The notes under the pieces: model-generated
The model's input: the letters and a program-made list of their open reading frames with translations, nothing else
Told to the model about the DNA's origin: nothing
Database searches by the model: none
NCBI GenBank assembly: GCA_947566645.1
Contig: CANOKL010000033.1
Span: 1-46,675 of the forward strand
Direction: 5' to 3'
DNA length: 46,675 nucleotides
From: an uncultured Lachnospiraceae bacterium
Lineage (GTDB): Bacteria > Bacillota > Clostridia > Lachnospirales > Lachnospiraceae
Program-made: the position numbers and the translations under genes
In this document: positions 22,553 to 31,174 of the stretch, piece by piece
Numbering within the stretch: the stretch's first letter is position 1
Layout of the letters: every line of letters starts with the position of its first letter

Positions 22553-24127
22553 ATGGCTAACAGGGATTTGCAGTTAATTGAATCTGTAAAAGAATACATA
22601 AAGGAAAGAGTACCAGAGTTTTTGAAAGAAGTTGATATTCCGAAAGAAAGAAAAGTACCTCATCCATTAGATAACGTGATTGTTGAAAGATTAAATGTTT
22701 TTGAGATTCGTGAAGAAGACGATGATTACAGGATATTTTATTATGTAAATGAAATAAAAGAAATCTGGAAACTGATAATTGAAAAATCAATAAAATGTCT
22801 TCGTTTTTTTGATGGAAGGGAACCATTTCTCGAAAATAAATCGAAAAATCCAATTGCATATGGAGTTAATGAATTAAGCGATTATTTTGAAAAGTATACA
22901 CAGTTTGAAACCATGTTATATGGAGGGGGAAAGTATTACCGGGATCATGTGGTGCATGTATTCAGAGTATGGTTGTTAGGACTGGAATGCCTTTTAGATA
23001 ATGAAGGAGAATACTTAAAACGTATAAATATACAGGAAGGAATATCAGTAAATAGTCTTGAAAAAATAAGTATTTGGTCAATGATAGCACTTACGCATGA
23101 TCTGGGGTATCCGTTAGAAAAATCGCAGGGAATTATAGAAAAAACAAAAGATATGATGAAATCATTTATCTCAAATCCGATGGTATCCATGGATTTGTCA
23201 TTTGATGGGATTCAAAATAATATGAATGATTTTGTTGTGCGATTTATAAGTTCAAAAATGCATGAGGTGGATAACAGGTGTCCGAAGGAAGAAATAATAA
23301 GTAAAAAAGAAAAACCATTTGTTGCACGCCTGCAACCAAAATACTATTTCAAATTTCAAAAATCATTAGAGGGTTACAATCATGGGATTTTAAGTGCAAT
23401 AATAATTTATAAATTGTTAATATATTTTTTGGAGTCAGATTTTAATATAAATGAAGATTATAAATTTGATGCGGAAGAGGCAAGACAATTTTATATTAGA
23501 AGAGAAATACTCAGGGCAGTTGCTGCCCATACTTGCCATGATGTTTACCATCTGGATATGTTGAATTTTGGCTTTTTACTTATAATGGCTGATGATGCAC
23601 AAGAATGGGGAAGAAAAAGATTATCAGAACTGTATGTCAAACAAAGTTCAAATTATAAATTTGACAGCATAACTCCATCATTTGATGACAAAAAAAGTAC
23701 ATATAAAAGTTTGTATGGCGAAAAAGAAATTAGTATACATAAATTTACTGCAAAGGAACAATTTACATTTCCGAAAGGTGAGTCAGAAAATTTAAAGGGG
23801 ATTTTGTCTAGTCTCATGAAGCAGAGTAACGGGTATCAAGAGATATTTAGAGACGGACAAGATACAGCAAAACGCAATTTTATTTTTGAAAAAAATTGCG
23901 ATGTTATATACGAAGAAAGTAAAGTTGTAAAATTTAATGTACGTTTTGTGATTTCTAATGAAGAGAAACCTGCTTTTGAAGTAACGATATCCTCAGTAAA
24001 TAAGAAGGCTGTAAATGAAATGTATGGTGCAGACTTTCTGAAAGGAATTTATAAAGGGTATAAAGTAAATCGAATAGATCAGAATGATAATGAGGCAAAG
24101 TATGAGATTACGATCGAAGAAGAATGA
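22553..24127 (+). CDS. HD-domain phosphohydrolase-like protein, unrecognised family
   Basis: A 524-residue protein with an HD-superfamily core: YYRDHVVHVFRVWLLG (H132, H135), MIALTHDLGYPLEK (H182-D183), EGYNHGILSA (H277) and LIMADDAQEWGR (D347-D348), the order of metal ligands in HD nucleotidases and phosphodiesterases. The first ~110 residues and last ~150 are not recognised. HD proteins with this core act on nucleotides, cyclic nucleotides or related phosphates. Its place between a radical SAM enzyme and a DUF2284 protein suggests a three-protein system, perhaps nucleotide modification or defence; that is speculation. It starts 1 bp after the radical SAM stop, with GGGGGAG as ribosome site, and overlaps the next gene by 26 bp. 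Confidence 0.75.
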   Translation: MANRDLQLIESVKEYIKERVPEFLKEVDIPKERKVPHPLDNVIVERLNVFEIREEDDDYRIFYYVNEIKEIWKLIIEKSIKCLRFFDGREPFLENKSKNPIAYGVNELSDYFEKYTQFETMLYGGGKYYRDHVVHVFRVWLLGLECLLDNEGEYLKRINIQEGISVNSLEKISIWSMIALTHDLGYPLEKSQGIIEKTKDMMKSFISNPMVSMDLSFDGIQNNMNDFVVRFISSKMHEVDNRCPKEEIISKKEKPFVARLQPKYYFKFQKSLEGYNHGILSAIIIYKLLIYFLESDFNINEDYKFDAEEARQFYIRREILRAVAAHTCHDVYHLDMLNFGFLLIMADDAQEWGRKRLSELYVKQSSNYKFDSITPSFDDKKSTYKSLYGEKEISIHKFTAKEQFTFPKGESENLKGILSSLMKQSNGYQEIFRDGQDTAKRNFIFEKNCDVIYEESKVVKFNVRFVISNEEKPAFEVTISSVNKKAVNEMYGADFLKGIYKGYKVNRIDQNDNEAKYEITIEEE

Positions 24128-24737
24128 GTATCGCTTAAAAGCCCAGACGCCTCATGCAATTATAGAATATAGCTGTGAAGAATGTCTTATTCAAACGGAA
24201 TGTTTAGTCGAGTTTATGGATAAATTATATTTCGATAAGCTTTGTAAAGAAGGGTGTCCGAATTATGGAAATAAATGGTCCTGCCCTCCATACGCACCCG
24301 ATTATATAAAGTTTGTAAAGGAATACGAGTTTATTGATGTTTTTATGCTTTATATAGAATTGAAACAGTTTGATTATATAAGACAAGATTATTTGAAAGT
24401 GAAAGCAGCTAATTCTATTTTGAAAAGCAGAATAGATAAAGCCTTAAGAAATTCTATGGATGAAAACGAATTTTATATTTCAACAGGTAGCTGCCGGCTG
24501 TGTAAAAGCTGTAAGAAAAAGTTTGGAAAACCTTGTGCTTATCCCAACCATCGGACATACAGTTTTGAAGCGTTGGGTATTAATGTTTCATTATTAGCTA
24601 TGGAACTTTTTCAAAGAGAATTATTGTGGTATAAGGCAAAGAATTTACCCGAATATACTTCAGTAGTGGCTGGATTGCTAACAAATAATGGAATAGTAAA
24701 TACAAAGGTAAGTGACCAATTATTAAAGCTTAAGTAA
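24102..24737 (+). CDS. DUF2284 cysteine-rich metal-binding protein
   Basis: A 211-residue protein. Two cysteine clusters are seen: N-terminal SCEECLIQTEC, then EGCPNYGNKWSCPPYAPD; C-terminal STGSCRLCKSCKKKFGKPCA followed by YPNHRTYSFEALGINVSLLA. The second block is the DUF2284 signature, a predicted Fe-S or metal-binding fold. Function is unknown for the family; members often sit beside radical SAM or corrinoid enzymes. ATG at 24102 is chosen because GAGG (24092-24095) is 6 nt upstream; ATG at 24084 is an alternative. The 26-bp overlap with the HD gene shows translational coupling. It might deliver electrons or protect clusters for the radical SAM partner (inference). A terminator overlaps its stop codon. 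Confidence 0.8.
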   Translation: MRLRSKKNEYRLKAQTPHAIIEYSCEECLIQTECLVEFMDKLYFDKLCKEGCPNYGNKWSCPPYAPDYIKFVKEYEFIDVFMLYIELKQFDYIRQDYLKVKAANSILKSRIDKALRNSMDENEFYISTGSCRLCKSCKKKFGKPCAYPNHRTYSFEALGINVSLLAMELFQRELLWYKAKNLPEYTSVVAGLLTNNGIVNTKVSDQLLKLK

Positions 24738-24762
24738 AGGGGGATAAAGTTTATTCCCCTTT
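24736..24762 (+). terminator. Intrinsic terminator of the radical SAM-HD-DUF2284 operon
   Basis: AAAGGGG (24736-24742) pairs with CCCCTTT (24756-24762); the inner part (GATAAA/TTTATT) extends the stem with two mismatches. A flanking A/T-rich tract supports termination. Confidence 0.75.
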
Positions 24763-24820
24763 ATACTTGTACAAAAAGCACCAGTTGTTTTTATAAATCT
24801 GCACCTAAAAGGAGAGTTGT

Positions 24821-25366
24821 ATGATGGACCTTCGTACGTTAAAAACAGAGCGTGCAATTAAAAATGCGTTCACACTGCTCCGCTCTAAAAAGGAACTGGA
24901 AAAGATAACAGTCAAGGAGCTGTGCGAGGAGGCATGTATTAATAAATCTACGTTTTATGCACATTACCGGGATATTTATGACCTGTCAGATGTGCTGTGC
25001 GAGGAGGTTGTGGCGCAGGTTGCAAAAGGCGTCATGCACCCGGAGTATTTTGAAGAGAATCCGGCGGAGTTTACGAGAGAGCTTTTTTATGCGTTTTTCG
25101 CCCAGAATTCCCTGATTACCATATTATTTTCAGGAAAGCAGAGAAATCATCTGGCGGACCGGATTGAGAAGAGCATAAAAGAACTGATTTTTGAAAAATA
25201 TCCGGAATACAGGAATGATATGACAAAAAATATTATTCTCTCTTACTGTATTCAGGGCGGATACCACGCATATGTGGGAAATCCGCAATGTGATGTGAAT
25301 TTACTTATTGATATAATCGGAACATTAAGCAGAAGTATTAAAGAAGCAGGGATTATTACTGGCTAA
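24821..25366 (+). CDS. TetR/AcrR-family transcriptional regulator
   Basis: A 181-residue one-component regulator. The N-terminal TetR helix-turn-helix is clear (TERAIKNAFTLLRSKKELEK, then ITVKELCEEACINKSTFYAH and YRDIYDLSDVLCEE). The C-terminal ligand-binding domain is poorly conserved, as usual. GGAG (24811-24814) lies 6 nt before the ATG. It stands alone: the preceding operon ends in a terminator and the next gene has its own SOS-type promoter. Targets are unknown. Its stop codon lies within a hairpin belonging to the dispersed repeat family. Confidence 0.85.
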   Translation: MMDLRTLKTERAIKNAFTLLRSKKELEKITVKELCEEACINKSTFYAHYRDIYDLSDVLCEEVVAQVAKGVMHPEYFEENPAEFTRELFYAFFAQNSLITILFSGKQRNHLADRIEKSIKELIFEKYPEYRNDMTKNIILSYCIQGGYHAYVGNPQCDVNLLIDIIGTLSRSIKEAGIITG

Positions 25367-25457
25367 CTGTTCGCTCCGTGGCCAGTAACGCTATGGGTTA
25401 CTATCCACAGGTCAGGAATGCGTGTCAGTATCACATTACGTAAGAAAGTGATACAGG
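25356..25457 (+). repeat. Dispersed structured element (family 1), degenerate copy A
   Basis: Begins with a perfect hairpin TTACTGGC (25356-25363)/GCCAGTAA (25381-25388) across the tetR-type stop codon and ends with the 18-mer GTAAGAAAGTGATACAGG (25440-25457), which recurs at 27736, 27862, 32337 (shorter) and 42460. It may also serve as the 3' end of the upstream gene. Confidence 0.6.
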
Positions 25458-25476
25458 CATGAAAGTTAGAAAATGG

Positions 25477-25528
25477 TTGACAGAACGAATGTTCGCATAT
25501 ATAATAGAAATATACAGAACGAATGTTT
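25477..25528 (+). promoter_or_regulatory. Consensus SigA promoter with two LexA (SOS) boxes
   Basis: TTGACA (25477-25482), 17-nt spacer, TATAAT (25500-25505): a perfect consensus promoter. Inside the spacer is GAACGAATGTTC (25483-25494), an exact match to the Gram-positive LexA box core GAACN4GTTC. A second box, GAACGAATGTTT (25517-25528), lies about at the transcription start. LexA bound here would block polymerase, giving strong DNA-damage induction of the two genes downstream. Confidence 0.92.
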
Positions 25529-25578
25529 GTATCTATTGCATTATTCAGATGCAGACTTTGGTATATGAGGTGTATAAG

Positions 25579-26925
25579 ATGAATATGCGGATTCAGGAAT
25601 CGATGTCAATGTATGAAAAACTGAATATACTGACAGATGCCGCAAAGTATGACGTTGCCTGTACCTCCAGCGGAACAGCCAGGAAGGGAGACGGGACAGG
25701 CATGGGAAACTGTGAGCGCTCGGGAATCTGCCACAGTTTTTCGGCAGATGGAAGGTGTATTTCCCTGCTTAAGATTTTGTTTACGAATGAGTGTATCTAT
25801 GACTGTAAATATTGTATTAACAGGAGAAGTAACGATGTGGTACGGACTTCCTTTACGCCGGACGAGATCTGTGCGCTTACCATGGAGTTTTACCGGAGGA
25901 ATTACATTGAGGGCTTATTTCTAAGCTCAGGCATTCTGAAAAGTCCGGACTATACCATGGAGCTGATCTATGCAGCACTTTATAAGCTTCGCACAGAATG
26001 CAGATTTCAGGGGTATATTCATGTGAAGGCGATTCCAGGAGCAGACCAGGAACTGGTGCGAAGGACAGGTTTTCTGGCAGACAGAATGAGCGTGAATCTG
26101 GAACTGCCTACTGCCGAAGGCTTAAAGCTTCTGGCGCCCAACAAGACGAGAAAGAATATCCTGACCCCCATGCGTCTTGTGCAGAACCGGATGGCGGAGA
26201 ATAAGCAGGAGCTTGCTCTTTACCGCAATGCGCCCAGATTCGTGCCGGCGGGACAGAGTACCCAGATGATTATCGGGGCCACGCCGGAGACAGACTATCA
26301 GATTATCCAGGTGGCGGAATCCCTGTATCAGAAGTTTGAACTTAAGAGGGTATTTTATTCTGCATTTGTCCATGTGAATGAGGATAAGGCTCTTCCGGCG
26401 AGGACGGATGAGGGACCGCCGCTTTTAAGGGAGCACAGGCTCTATCAGGCGGACTGGCTTCTCAGATATTATCATTTTCAGGCATCGGAGCTGTTATCCG
26501 AAGAGAATCCGAACTTTAACGTTGTATTCGATCCGAAGTGCAACTGGGCGCTGAAGAATCTGGGACAGTTCCCGGTAGAGATTAACCGGGCGGATTACAA
26601 GATGCTTCTTCGCGTACCGGGACTGGGATATAAGTCAGCGGTGCGGATCGTGAAGGCAAGGAGGCTTGGGGTACTGGACTTTCCGGATCTGAAGAAGATG
26701 GGAGTTGTGCTTAAGAGAGCGATGTATTTTATTACCTGCAGCGGGAAGATGCTGTATCCGACCAGACTGGAGGAGGATTATATTACCAGGAACCTTTTGG
26801 ACGCAGGAGAGCGTCTTCCGGAAGAGGTGAGGAATATGGGATACCGGCAGCTTTCACTTTTTGATGATGTTAGATTCACAGAAGACGGCCTCTCTTTGCA
26901 AGCCAGGGCAGGAGGTGCAGTGTGA
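25579..26925 (+). CDS. Putative DNA modification/repair radical SAM protein (SplB-like, HhH C-terminus)
   Basis: A 448-residue radical SAM protein of the group linked to uracil-DNA-glycosylase-like partners (TIGR03916-type). The cluster motif CIYDCKYC (C-x3-C-x2-C) is near residue 72, preceded by a conserved Cys-rich lead-in (GNCERSGICHSF). The C-terminus carries a helix-hairpin-helix, MLLRVPGLGYKSAVRIVKAR, typical of DNA-binding repair proteins. Chemistry is unproven; spore photoproduct lyase-like lesion repair is the usual proposal. The start at 25579 follows GAGGTG at 25567-25572; the longer frame from 25459 is rejected because the SOS promoter lies inside it. It overlaps the partner gene by 4 bp (ATG/TGA type), showing tight coupling. 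Confidence 0.9.
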   Translation: MNMRIQESMSMYEKLNILTDAAKYDVACTSSGTARKGDGTGMGNCERSGICHSFSADGRCISLLKILFTNECIYDCKYCINRRSNDVVRTSFTPDEICALTMEFYRRNYIEGLFLSSGILKSPDYTMELIYAALYKLRTECRFQGYIHVKAIPGADQELVRRTGFLADRMSVNLELPTAEGLKLLAPNKTRKNILTPMRLVQNRMAENKQELALYRNAPRFVPAGQSTQMIIGATPETDYQIIQVAESLYQKFELKRVFYSAFVHVNEDKALPARTDEGPPLLREHRLYQADWLLRYYHFQASELLSEENPNFNVVFDPKCNWALKNLGQFPVEINRADYKMLLRVPGLGYKSAVRIVKARRLGVLDFPDLKKMGVVLKRAMYFITCSGKMLYPTRLEEDYITRNLLDAGERLPEEVRNMGYRQLSLFDDVRFTEDGLSLQARAGGAV

Positions 26926-27686
26926 AGAAAATCTATCTATGCAGTGATACCATTACAGGCCTTTTTTCTGCAATCTATGATGCCTGGGAGGCTGGCAGGA
27001 GGGAAGAAGAATGCGGAATTGCATTCAGGGAATCAGTGGAGCAGGAGCTATTCTGTGAGTATTATGAGACACAGGAGACAGAAAAAAAGGCTCAGGCAGT
27101 AGAAAACATGATCAAGAGGCATCTGGGACGCCGTGTATACTGGGACATCTATCATGCGGCTCTGTCCGGCGACAGAAGGAAAGGGGATGCGATTCTTGGC
27201 ACCATGCTCGCGGCGAGAAAGATTCCGGACAGTACGAGGATTATGGAGCATCTCAGTCATCCCCAGGTGGAAAAGGTGTTTGAGTTAAGCCGGAACGTAG
27301 GAGGCGAGGCTCACAGCTATAAGGGGTTTTTAAGGTTTAAGGAGCTGGAGAACGGGGTGCTGTATTCCGAGATTACCCCGAAAAACCAGGTGCTTACCTG
27401 TCTCGCCCCTCATTTTGCTGACCGGCTGCCTCTGGAGAACTGGATGATTTATGACAAGACCCACCGGATGTTCGTGGTTCATGAGGCTGGTAAGAAGTGG
27501 GTTTTAATATGGGATGAAGGGATTGACAGGTCGTTTGCATCCAGGGAGTCAGAACAAGAGCTTCTGTATGCCAGACTGTGGAAAAGCTTTTGCAGGACAA
27601 TAGCGATTGAATCAAGAACGAATCCTAAGTGCCAGCTTAGTCATCTGCCGCTCAGGTACAGAGGGGATATGCTTGAACATATGTAA
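26922..27686 (+). CDS. DUF4130/TIGR03915-family putative DNA repair protein
   Basis: A 254-residue protein that is the constant partner of the SplB-like radical SAM protein. Family segments are YLCSDTITGLFSAIYDAWEA, HPQVEKVFELSRNVGGEAHS, YKGFLRFKELENGVLYSEIT and HFADRLPLENWMIYDKTHR. The C-terminal half is DUF4130, which shares features with the uracil-DNA glycosylase fold. The expected role is recognition or excision of a damaged base handled with the radical SAM enzyme; not experimentally fixed. Start overlaps the upstream stop by 4 bp, so it is under the same SOS promoter. A structured repeat element fills most of the 250 bp after it. Confidence 0.9.
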   Translation: MKKIYLCSDTITGLFSAIYDAWEAGRREEECGIAFRESVEQELFCEYYETQETEKKAQAVENMIKRHLGRRVYWDIYHAALSGDRRKGDAILGTMLAARKIPDSTRIMEHLSHPQVEKVFELSRNVGGEAHSYKGFLRFKELENGVLYSEITPKNQVLTCLAPHFADRLPLENWMIYDKTHRMFVVHEAGKKWVLIWDEGIDRSFASRESEQELLYARLWKSFCRTIAIESRTNPKCQLSHLPLRYRGDMLEHM

Positions 27687-27694
27687 TGATTCAT

Positions 27695-27879
27695 CGTTAC
27701 TGTTCACACAGGACTTTGCATTTACTGCAAAGTCCGTAAGAAAATGATTCAGGTGTGAGCAAATCCCATTCGCGAAGCGAATTTTAATGGATTTGCGAAT
27801 GTTACTGTGAACGGAGTGAACAGTAACGATTCAGCAGGCCTGCTCATTTACTGCGCTGACCGTAAGAAAAGGATTCAGG
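27695..27879 (+). repeat. Dispersed structured element (family 1), full copy B plus partial tandem copy
   Basis: Outer inverted repeat CGTTACTGTTCAC (27695-27707)/GTGAACAGTAACG (27816-27828). Inside: hairpin GGACTTTGCA/TGCAAAGTCC (27711-27735), 18-mer GTAAGAAAATGATTCAGG (27736-27753), hairpin GCAAATCC/GGATTTGC (27759-27796), and GTTACTGT/ACAGTAAC. A second, degenerate unit follows with GTAAGAAAAGGATTCAGG (27862-27879). Lies between the DNA-repair pair and the nuclease-helicase; no protein is encoded. Confidence 0.85.
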
Positions 27880-27937
27880 CAGGCTAAAAGGGAAGAAAGG
27901 ATGTAACTGTTAAGGTTTTGTACAGTTATAAAAGGAT

Positions 27938-30343
27938 ATGATAGAGATGGAACAGCCTGTAGTCCGGATTTCTGTGCGCAGCTTAGTAGAATTTGTCCTG
28001 CGTTCGGGAGATATTGACAATCGAATAGCGGCAGCAGATAAGGATGCGATGCAGCTTGGCAGCAAGATTCACCGGAAGATCCAGCGCAGGATGGGGGCGG
28101 ATTACCGTGCGGAGGTTCCTCTGCGTTATGAGATTGTCTGCCAGGAATGCCGGATGCTTCTTGAAGGACGCGCAGACGGGATTATTGAGACGGAGAAGGG
28201 CGTGATCATTGACGAGATTAAGGGGGTTTTTAAAGAGCTTAAGTATCTGGAAGAGCCGGCAGAGGTCCATCTGGCACAGGCCAGGTGTTATGCATATATT
28301 TATGCATCACAAAATGGACTTTCTGAAATCGGGGTTCAGATGACCTACTGCAATATGGAGACAGAGGAGATCAGGCGCTTCCAGAGTGCATATTCTTTTG
28401 AGGAGCTGAAAAGCTGGTTTGAGGAGCTTGTGGGAAAATATGAGAAGTGGGCGAGATATCAGGTTCAGTGGAGGGAAAAACGGAATGCTTCGATTAAAGG
28501 AGTGGAATTCCCCTTTTCATACAGGGAAGGGCAGAAGGAACTGGTGGTTGGCGTGTACCGGACGATTTTGCGAAAGAAGAAGCTTTTTATCCAGGCACCC
28601 ACAGGAGTGGGTAAGACAATTGCAACGCTGTTTCCGGCAGTAAAGGCAGTGGGGGAAGGGCATGGGGAGAAGATTTTTTATCTGACAGCAAAGACCATTA
28701 CCCGCACGGTTGCGTGGCAGGCATTCGACCAGTTAAGGGAGCAGGCGCTCCGCATGAAGGTGATTGTGCTTACGGCGAAGGAGAAGATCTGTTTTTGTGA
28801 AGAGACGAACTGTAATCCGGATTACTGTCCCTATGCAAAGGGCCATTATGACCGGGTGAATGACGCGGTGTATGAGCTCCTTGTATCCTCGGATGAGATG
28901 AGCCGGGAGCTTTTAGAGGATCAGGCAAGGAAGAGGCAGGTCTGCCCCCATGAGATGAGTCTGGATGTGTCAACGTGGGTGGATGCTGTTATCTGCGATT
29001 ATAATTATGTCTTTGATCCCAATGCACATCTGCGGAGATTTTTTGGTGAGGGAGTGAAAGGAGAGTACCTGTTTCTTATTGATGAGGCACATAATCTGGT
29101 GGAACGCGGACGCGAGATGTACAGTGCCCAGATCTATAAGGAGGATGTCCTGAAGATAAAACGACTTGTTAAGACTGAGGATGCAGGACTATGTAAGGAA
29201 CTGGAGGATTTAAACCGAAGCCTCCTGCTTATGAAGCGGGAGTGTGACGGGTACAGGGTCCTGGACAGTGCTTCCCATATTTACCTGAAATGTCTGAGGC
29301 TTATGGCAGAGCTGGAGCGTTTCCTGGAGGAGTGCAGAGAGGAAGTGCTTCGAAAGGAGGTTCTGGAATTTTATTTTCAGATCCGTATGTTTGTGGGGAT
29401 TCATGAATGTGTGGATGAGAATTATGTGATCTATTCGGAGCTTGAGGAGAAAGGACATTTTAAACTCCGCCTGTTCTGCGTGAATCCGGCGGTGAATCTT
29501 AAGAAATTTCTGGATAAGGGGAACAGTACTGTCTTTTTTTCTGCTACCCTGCTTCCGATTCACTATTATAAGAAGCTGTTAAGTACAGGAACAGAGGATT
29601 ACGCGGTTTATGCAGAATCCCCTTTTGATGTAAAGAACAGGCTGCTCCTTATTGGATGTGATGTCAGCACAAAGTATACGAGACGGGGAGAAGAGATGTA
29701 TCAGAGGTATGCAAAGTACCTTCTGGAGACTGCATATGCGAAAACTGGGAATTATATTGCGTTTTTTCCGTCCTACCGTTTTATGGAGGCTGTGTATGAT
29801 GCATTTATCCTGCGCCTTTCCTGGGAGAGAGGGCAAAGAGGGGATCTGGATTATGTGATGCAGTCACAGTATATGTCTGAGGAGGCCAGGGAGATCTTTC
29901 TGGAGAACTTTGAAGAAGAGCGGAAGGTAAGCCTGGTGGGATTCTGTGTGATGGGAGGTATCTTTTCGGAGGGCATTGACCTTACGGGTGACCAGCTGAT
30001 CGGGGCTATGATTGTGGGGACAGGGCTCCCCCAGGTGTGCAGGGAGAGGGAGCTTTTGAAGGATTATTTTGACAGGAGGGGATTAAAGGGGTTTGATTAT
30101 GCATATCTCTATCCGGGGATGAATAAGGTGCTCCAGTCTGCGGGGCGCGTGATACGGACAGCAGGGGACAGGGGGGTAGTGCTGTTGCTGGACGAGAGGT
30201 TCCGGGACAAGAGATGCCGTGATATCTTTCCAAGAGAATGGGAGAATCCCCTGCTGTGCCGCGCAGAGACAGCAGGGGAGAAGATGCGTGAATTCTGGTC
30301 TGTGTGCGGGAAGGATCCAGAATCAGCAGACGGACAGGGGTAA
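27938..30343 (+). CDS. DinG/XPD-type Fe-S helicase fused to N-terminal PD-(D/E)XK nuclease domain
   Basis: An 801-residue protein. Residues ~1-170 form a RecB/Cas4-like nuclease domain: LGSKIHRKIQRR, GRADGII, VIIDEIKG (E-x-K) and a QARCYAYIYA motif (Q-x3-Y). The helicase part has Walker A QAPTGVGKTIA (near 220), Fe-S cysteines CFCEETNCNPDYCPYAKG and QVCPHE, the DEAH box LIDEAHNLVERG (near 380) and C-terminal motifs GGIFSEGIDLTGD and QSAGRVIRT. XPD/DinG enzymes unwind DNA 5' to 3', acting on R-loops, forked DNA and damaged templates; the fused nuclease could trim the unwound strand. It follows an SOS-regulated repair pair by 250 bp, which suggests a repair role, but a repeat element lies between and shared transcription is uncertain. 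It converges with the ABC genes, ending 6 bp from them. Confidence 0.9.
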   Translation: MIEMEQPVVRISVRSLVEFVLRSGDIDNRIAAADKDAMQLGSKIHRKIQRRMGADYRAEVPLRYEIVCQECRMLLEGRADGIIETEKGVIIDEIKGVFKELKYLEEPAEVHLAQARCYAYIYASQNGLSEIGVQMTYCNMETEEIRRFQSAYSFEELKSWFEELVGKYEKWARYQVQWREKRNASIKGVEFPFSYREGQKELVVGVYRTILRKKKLFIQAPTGVGKTIATLFPAVKAVGEGHGEKIFYLTAKTITRTVAWQAFDQLREQALRMKVIVLTAKEKICFCEETNCNPDYCPYAKGHYDRVNDAVYELLVSSDEMSRELLEDQARKRQVCPHEMSLDVSTWVDAVICDYNYVFDPNAHLRRFFGEGVKGEYLFLIDEAHNLVERGREMYSAQIYKEDVLKIKRLVKTEDAGLCKELEDLNRSLLLMKRECDGYRVLDSASHIYLKCLRLMAELERFLEECREEVLRKEVLEFYFQIRMFVGIHECVDENYVIYSELEEKGHFKLRLFCVNPAVNLKKFLDKGNSTVFFSATLLPIHYYKKLLSTGTEDYAVYAESPFDVKNRLLLIGCDVSTKYTRRGEEMYQRYAKYLLETAYAKTGNYIAFFPSYRFMEAVYDAFILRLSWERGQRGDLDYVMQSQYMSEEAREIFLENFEEERKVSLVGFCVMGGIFSEGIDLTGDQLIGAMIVGTGLPQVCRERELLKDYFDRRGLKGFDYAYLYPGMNKVLQSAGRVIRTAGDRGVVLLLDERFRDKRCRDIFPREWENPLLCRAETAGEKMREFWSVCGKDPESADGQG

Positions 30344-30349
30344 GCTCTG

Positions 30350-31174
30350 CTAGTCAAGATTGATCTTTTTTTTCATCATGTAGTACGTAAGAAGATAAAG
30401 TACCAGAATCGTTGCCACAGAGAGCCATTCGGTCAGAACCAGGCTGTATTTCACATGCATTGCAGGGTTGAAGGTGGCAGGAGTGAAAAACATATTCAGC
30501 CCGCCGGTTAATGCCAGTGCAATAAATGACAGAATAGAAAATGCTGTATTTATCACGAAGAACAGGGCAATCGCGCCGATGATCCGGTGTCCGAAAAGTA
30601 CCTGCCCGACTGCAACAGAGGCATAGATAGTCAGGACAGTTGTGGCTACACCTGTAATACAGAACAGGATGTAGAAGCAGACTGCCGCCGCAGGGGAAGG
30701 CAGGCCGGAATCTGACATCAGGAGAAGTTCTTTCCAGGCCTGCAGGAGTTCGCGGCCGACTGTTTCTCTTACATAAGGTGTTGCAAAAGCAAGATAAACG
30801 GAAAAGAAACACAGGAACATATCCAGGGTTCCCCAGAGAGTACCGGAAATCGTTCTGGATAACAGGTGCTGTCCGGGTGTGACCGGGAGAGTCAGAGTCA
30901 GGTAGCCTTCTCCTGAGAAAAGGTTTTTGTAAAAGCGCACTGCAATCAGAAGCTCCGTTGAAAAGAGTACCAGTACTACTGCCAGTGAAAATAAGACAAC
31001 CAGCAGGCCCACGGCCATCGCGGTATAGGGGTCTGAAAAGTCAGAGTCTTCATGAAACAGGCGGCCGCTTATAAAGATACGTATACAAAGGGCAGCCAGG
31101 AGAAGAAACGCGTGCACGAAAATCAAGATGGGATTTAGTGCCTTTAAGTCATATTTGATTAATTTTCTTAACAT
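30350..31174 (-). CDS. ABC-2-like transporter permease
   Basis: A 274-residue membrane protein with about six hydrophobic spans (residues ~15-40, 55-85, 105-130, 170-195, 205-230, 245-265) after a short cytosolic start (MLRKLIKYDLKAL). No binding-protein partner exists, so an exporter or sensor-type ABC unit is likely, as in YtrBC-like systems that respond to cell-envelope stress. Its ATG overlaps the 3' end of the ATPase gene by 7 bp, so the subunits are co-translated. Substrate unknown. Confidence 0.8.
   Translation of the reverse strand: MLRKLIKYDLKALNPILIFVHAFLLLAALCIRIFISGRLFHEDSDFSDPYTAMAVGLLVVLFSLAVVLVLFSTELLIAVRFYKNLFSGEGYLTLTLPVTPGQHLLSRTISGTLWGTLDMFLCFFSVYLAFATPYVRETVGRELLQAWKELLLMSDSGLPSPAAAVCFYILFCITGVATTVLTIYASVAVGQVLFGHRIIGAIALFFVINTAFSILSFIALALTGGLNMFFTPATFNPAMHVKYSLVLTEWLSVATILVLYLLTYYMMKKKINLD

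Noticed and set aside
25459..25578. 40-residue N-terminal extension of the radical SAM repair protein
   Set aside because: The consensus promoter and both LexA boxes lie inside it, so the transcript would start after this start codon.
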